A stretch of 15,976 bases of DNA from Tardiphaga sp. (lineage in GTDB: Bacteria; Pseudomonadota; Alphaproteobacteria; Rhizobiales; Xanthobacteraceae), in the NCBI GenBank assembly GCA_014377915.1, contig JACMOT010000517.1:1-15976 (forward strand). Direction: 5' to 3'. The stretch's first letter is position 1. Each line of letters starts with the position of its first letter. The notes under the pieces were generated by a model that had not been told where the DNA came from, did not search any database, and worked only from the letters and a program-made list of their open reading frames with translations. Of this stretch, positions 14,949-15,976 are shown piece by piece. Made by a program: the position numbers and the translations under genes.

Positions 14949-15827
14949 ATGCAAATGCCCCCCGATCCCGCCTCGCCCGAGCGCCCGCGCCGTTTCCGGA
15001 CCATTCCGATCCGGATGCTGGTCCCTAACATGATCACGTTGCTGGCGATTTGCGCCGGCTTGACCGCGATCCGGCTCTCGACCGAGGGGCGGATGGAACT
15101 GGCGGTCGGGTTCATCGTGTTCGCCGCGGTGCTCGACGGTGTCGATGGCCGCGTTGCCCGCATGATCAAAGGGCAGTCGAAATTCGGGGCAGAACTCGAC
15201 AGTCTCGCTGATTTCGTCAATTTCGGCGTCGCGCCGGGCCTGATCCTGTATTTCTGGCAGCTGCACGATCTCAATAATGTCGGCTGGATCGCCGCGATGA
15301 TCTTCGCGATCGGCGGCAGCCTGCGGCTGGCGCGCTTCAACGCCACCATGGATGATCCCGACAAGCCGGTTTTTGCCGCCAATTTCTTCACCGGCATGCC
15401 GGCGCCGCTCGGCGCCATTACCGTGCTGCTGCCGATCTATCTGTCATTCCTCGACGTGCCGATGCCGCCGGCGGTGCTGACCGCGCTGTACACCCTGCTG
15501 ATCGGCTTCCTGATGGTGTCGCGGCTGCCGGTGTTCTCCGGCAAATCGATGAACATGCGGGTGCCGCGCGAACTGGTGCTGCCGGTGTTCGTGGGGGTGG
15601 TGCTCTTCATCGCGCTGCTGATCGGCTACCCGTGGCACATCCTGTCGGTGGTTTCGCTGCTCTATCTGGCGAGCCTGCCGTTCGGCTGGAAGTCGTACCG
15701 CGAGCAGGAGCGGGCGCTGGCCGCGCAAACAGCTGCCGATCCCGCCGCCGGCCCGAGTCCGCACCCGGCCTATCCGGCTCCCGCGGCCGGCGCTGCGCCG
15801 GATGACCGGCCGCCGCGCCTCGACTGA
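14949..15827 (+). CDS. pssA: CDP-diacylglycerol-serine O-phosphatidyltransferase
   Basis: This membrane enzyme makes phosphatidylserine from CDP-diacylglycerol and serine, feeding Psd. The 292 residues carry the complete CDP-alcohol phosphotransferase signature DG-x2-AR-x8-G-x3-D-x3-D: Asp66, Gly67, Ala70, Arg71, Gly80, Asp84, Asp88. About seven or eight hydrophobic segments follow, then a hydrophilic Pro/Ala-rich tail from about 258. This is the integral-membrane type, as in Bacillus and rhizobia, not the PLD-like E. coli enzyme. The start is uncertain: ATG at 14949 or ATG at 14955; AGAGAG (14941-14946) is better spaced for the second. An in-frame TTG at 14934 is also possible. Confidence 0.94.
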   Translation: MQMPPDPASPERPRRFRTIPIRMLVPNMITLLAICAGLTAIRLSTEGRMELAVGFIVFAAVLDGVDGRVARMIKGQSKFGAELDSLADFVNFGVAPGLILYFWQLHDLNNVGWIAAMIFAIGGSLRLARFNATMDDPDKPVFAANFFTGMPAPLGAITVLLPIYLSFLDVPMPPAVLTALYTLLIGFLMVSRLPVFSGKSMNMRVPRELVLPVFVGVVLFIALLIGYPWHILSVVSLLYLASLPFGWKSYREQERALAAQTAADPAAGPSPHPAYPAPAAGAAPDDRPPRLD

Positions 15828-15882
15828 TCGCATCTGCCGCAGCCTGCACGGCCGTCTTCCGAAGGGGAGGCGCCCGTCCGCG

Positions 15883-15912
15883 TTGTGACGCCGGTAGAAA
15901 GCGGGCTATATC
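15883..15912 (+). promoter_or_regulatory. Candidate promoter of the gene beyond the right edge
   Basis: TTGTGA (15883-15888) and TATATC (15907-15912) are 18 bases apart, each with four of six consensus positions. It is a weak match in the 144-base gap after pssA. Confidence 0.28.
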
Positions 15913-15960
15913 CCAACCGCTGCAACGACATCCGGCAAAGACTGGATGCGATAATCAACG

Positions 15961-15976
15961 AGGAGAACGCCGTGAC
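15961..15976 (+). promoter_or_regulatory. Shine-Dalgarno and GTG start of the next gene, cut by the window edge
   Basis: AGGAG (15961-15965) is followed after 6 bases by GTG (15972-15974), and the window ends two bases later. The spacing is ideal for a start, but nothing can be said about the product. Confidence 0.55.

Noticed and set aside
1..15976. tRNA, rRNA or CRISPR arrays
   Set aside because: No cloverleaf-type sequence, conserved rRNA segment or regularly spaced direct repeats were seen in any gap between genes.

Overview
The window is about 16 kb of GC-rich chromosomal DNA from an alphaproteobacterium. The protein sequences and gene order (class II DAHP synthase with DgkA and NadE; CysS with CimA; an Atm1-type exporter with Psd and PssA; a DUF2865 secreted protein) point to the Bradyrhizobium / Rhodopseudomonas / Nitrobacter / Afipia group (Nitrobacteraceae). 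This placement is recognition by eye, not a database result. Most of the window is core metabolism, with a few small accessory or decayed pieces in the gaps.

Left part (1-4919): a minus-strand alpha/beta hydrolase (250-1179) is divergent from a plus-strand run of class II DAHP synthase (entry to the shikimate pathway), a TTG-started diacylglycerol kinase one base after it, and glutamine-dependent NAD synthetase. A 46-bp palindromic repeat of a type common in Rhizobiales sits at the dgkA-nadE junction and supplies the dgkA stop codon. A strong 48-nt hairpin lies at 57-104 in otherwise empty DNA.

Middle part (4920-7211), all on the minus strand: the C-terminal half of a VapC-type PIN toxin (a decayed gene), a secreted DUF2865 protein, and a 102-residue secreted six-cysteine protein. 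The 288-base gap before cysS holds a possible 16-codon ORF with two Cys codons followed at once by a hairpin, which suggests a cysS leader peptide.

Right-middle part (7212-11530): a tight plus-strand operon of cysS, a 37-residue one-helix membrane protein, a GNAT acetyltransferase and citramalate synthase, joined by ATGA and GTGA overlaps or a 5-base gap. It converges on a minus-strand LOG-family nucleotide phosphoribohydrolase.

Right part (11741-15976): an Atm1-type ABC exporter, then psd and pssA, the two successive enzymes of phosphatidylethanolamine synthesis. Between exporter and psd sits a compact cassette of about 470 bp: a DUF559/Vsr-like nuclease gene bracketed by two inverted, two-hairpin GGGAGAGGG-type repeats with matching internal architecture. 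The right repeat encodes the end of the protein. This looks like a small non-autonomous or self-mobilising element built from a nuclease and REP-like palindromes, and is the most interesting object in the window. The window ends on the Shine-Dalgarno and GTG of a further gene.
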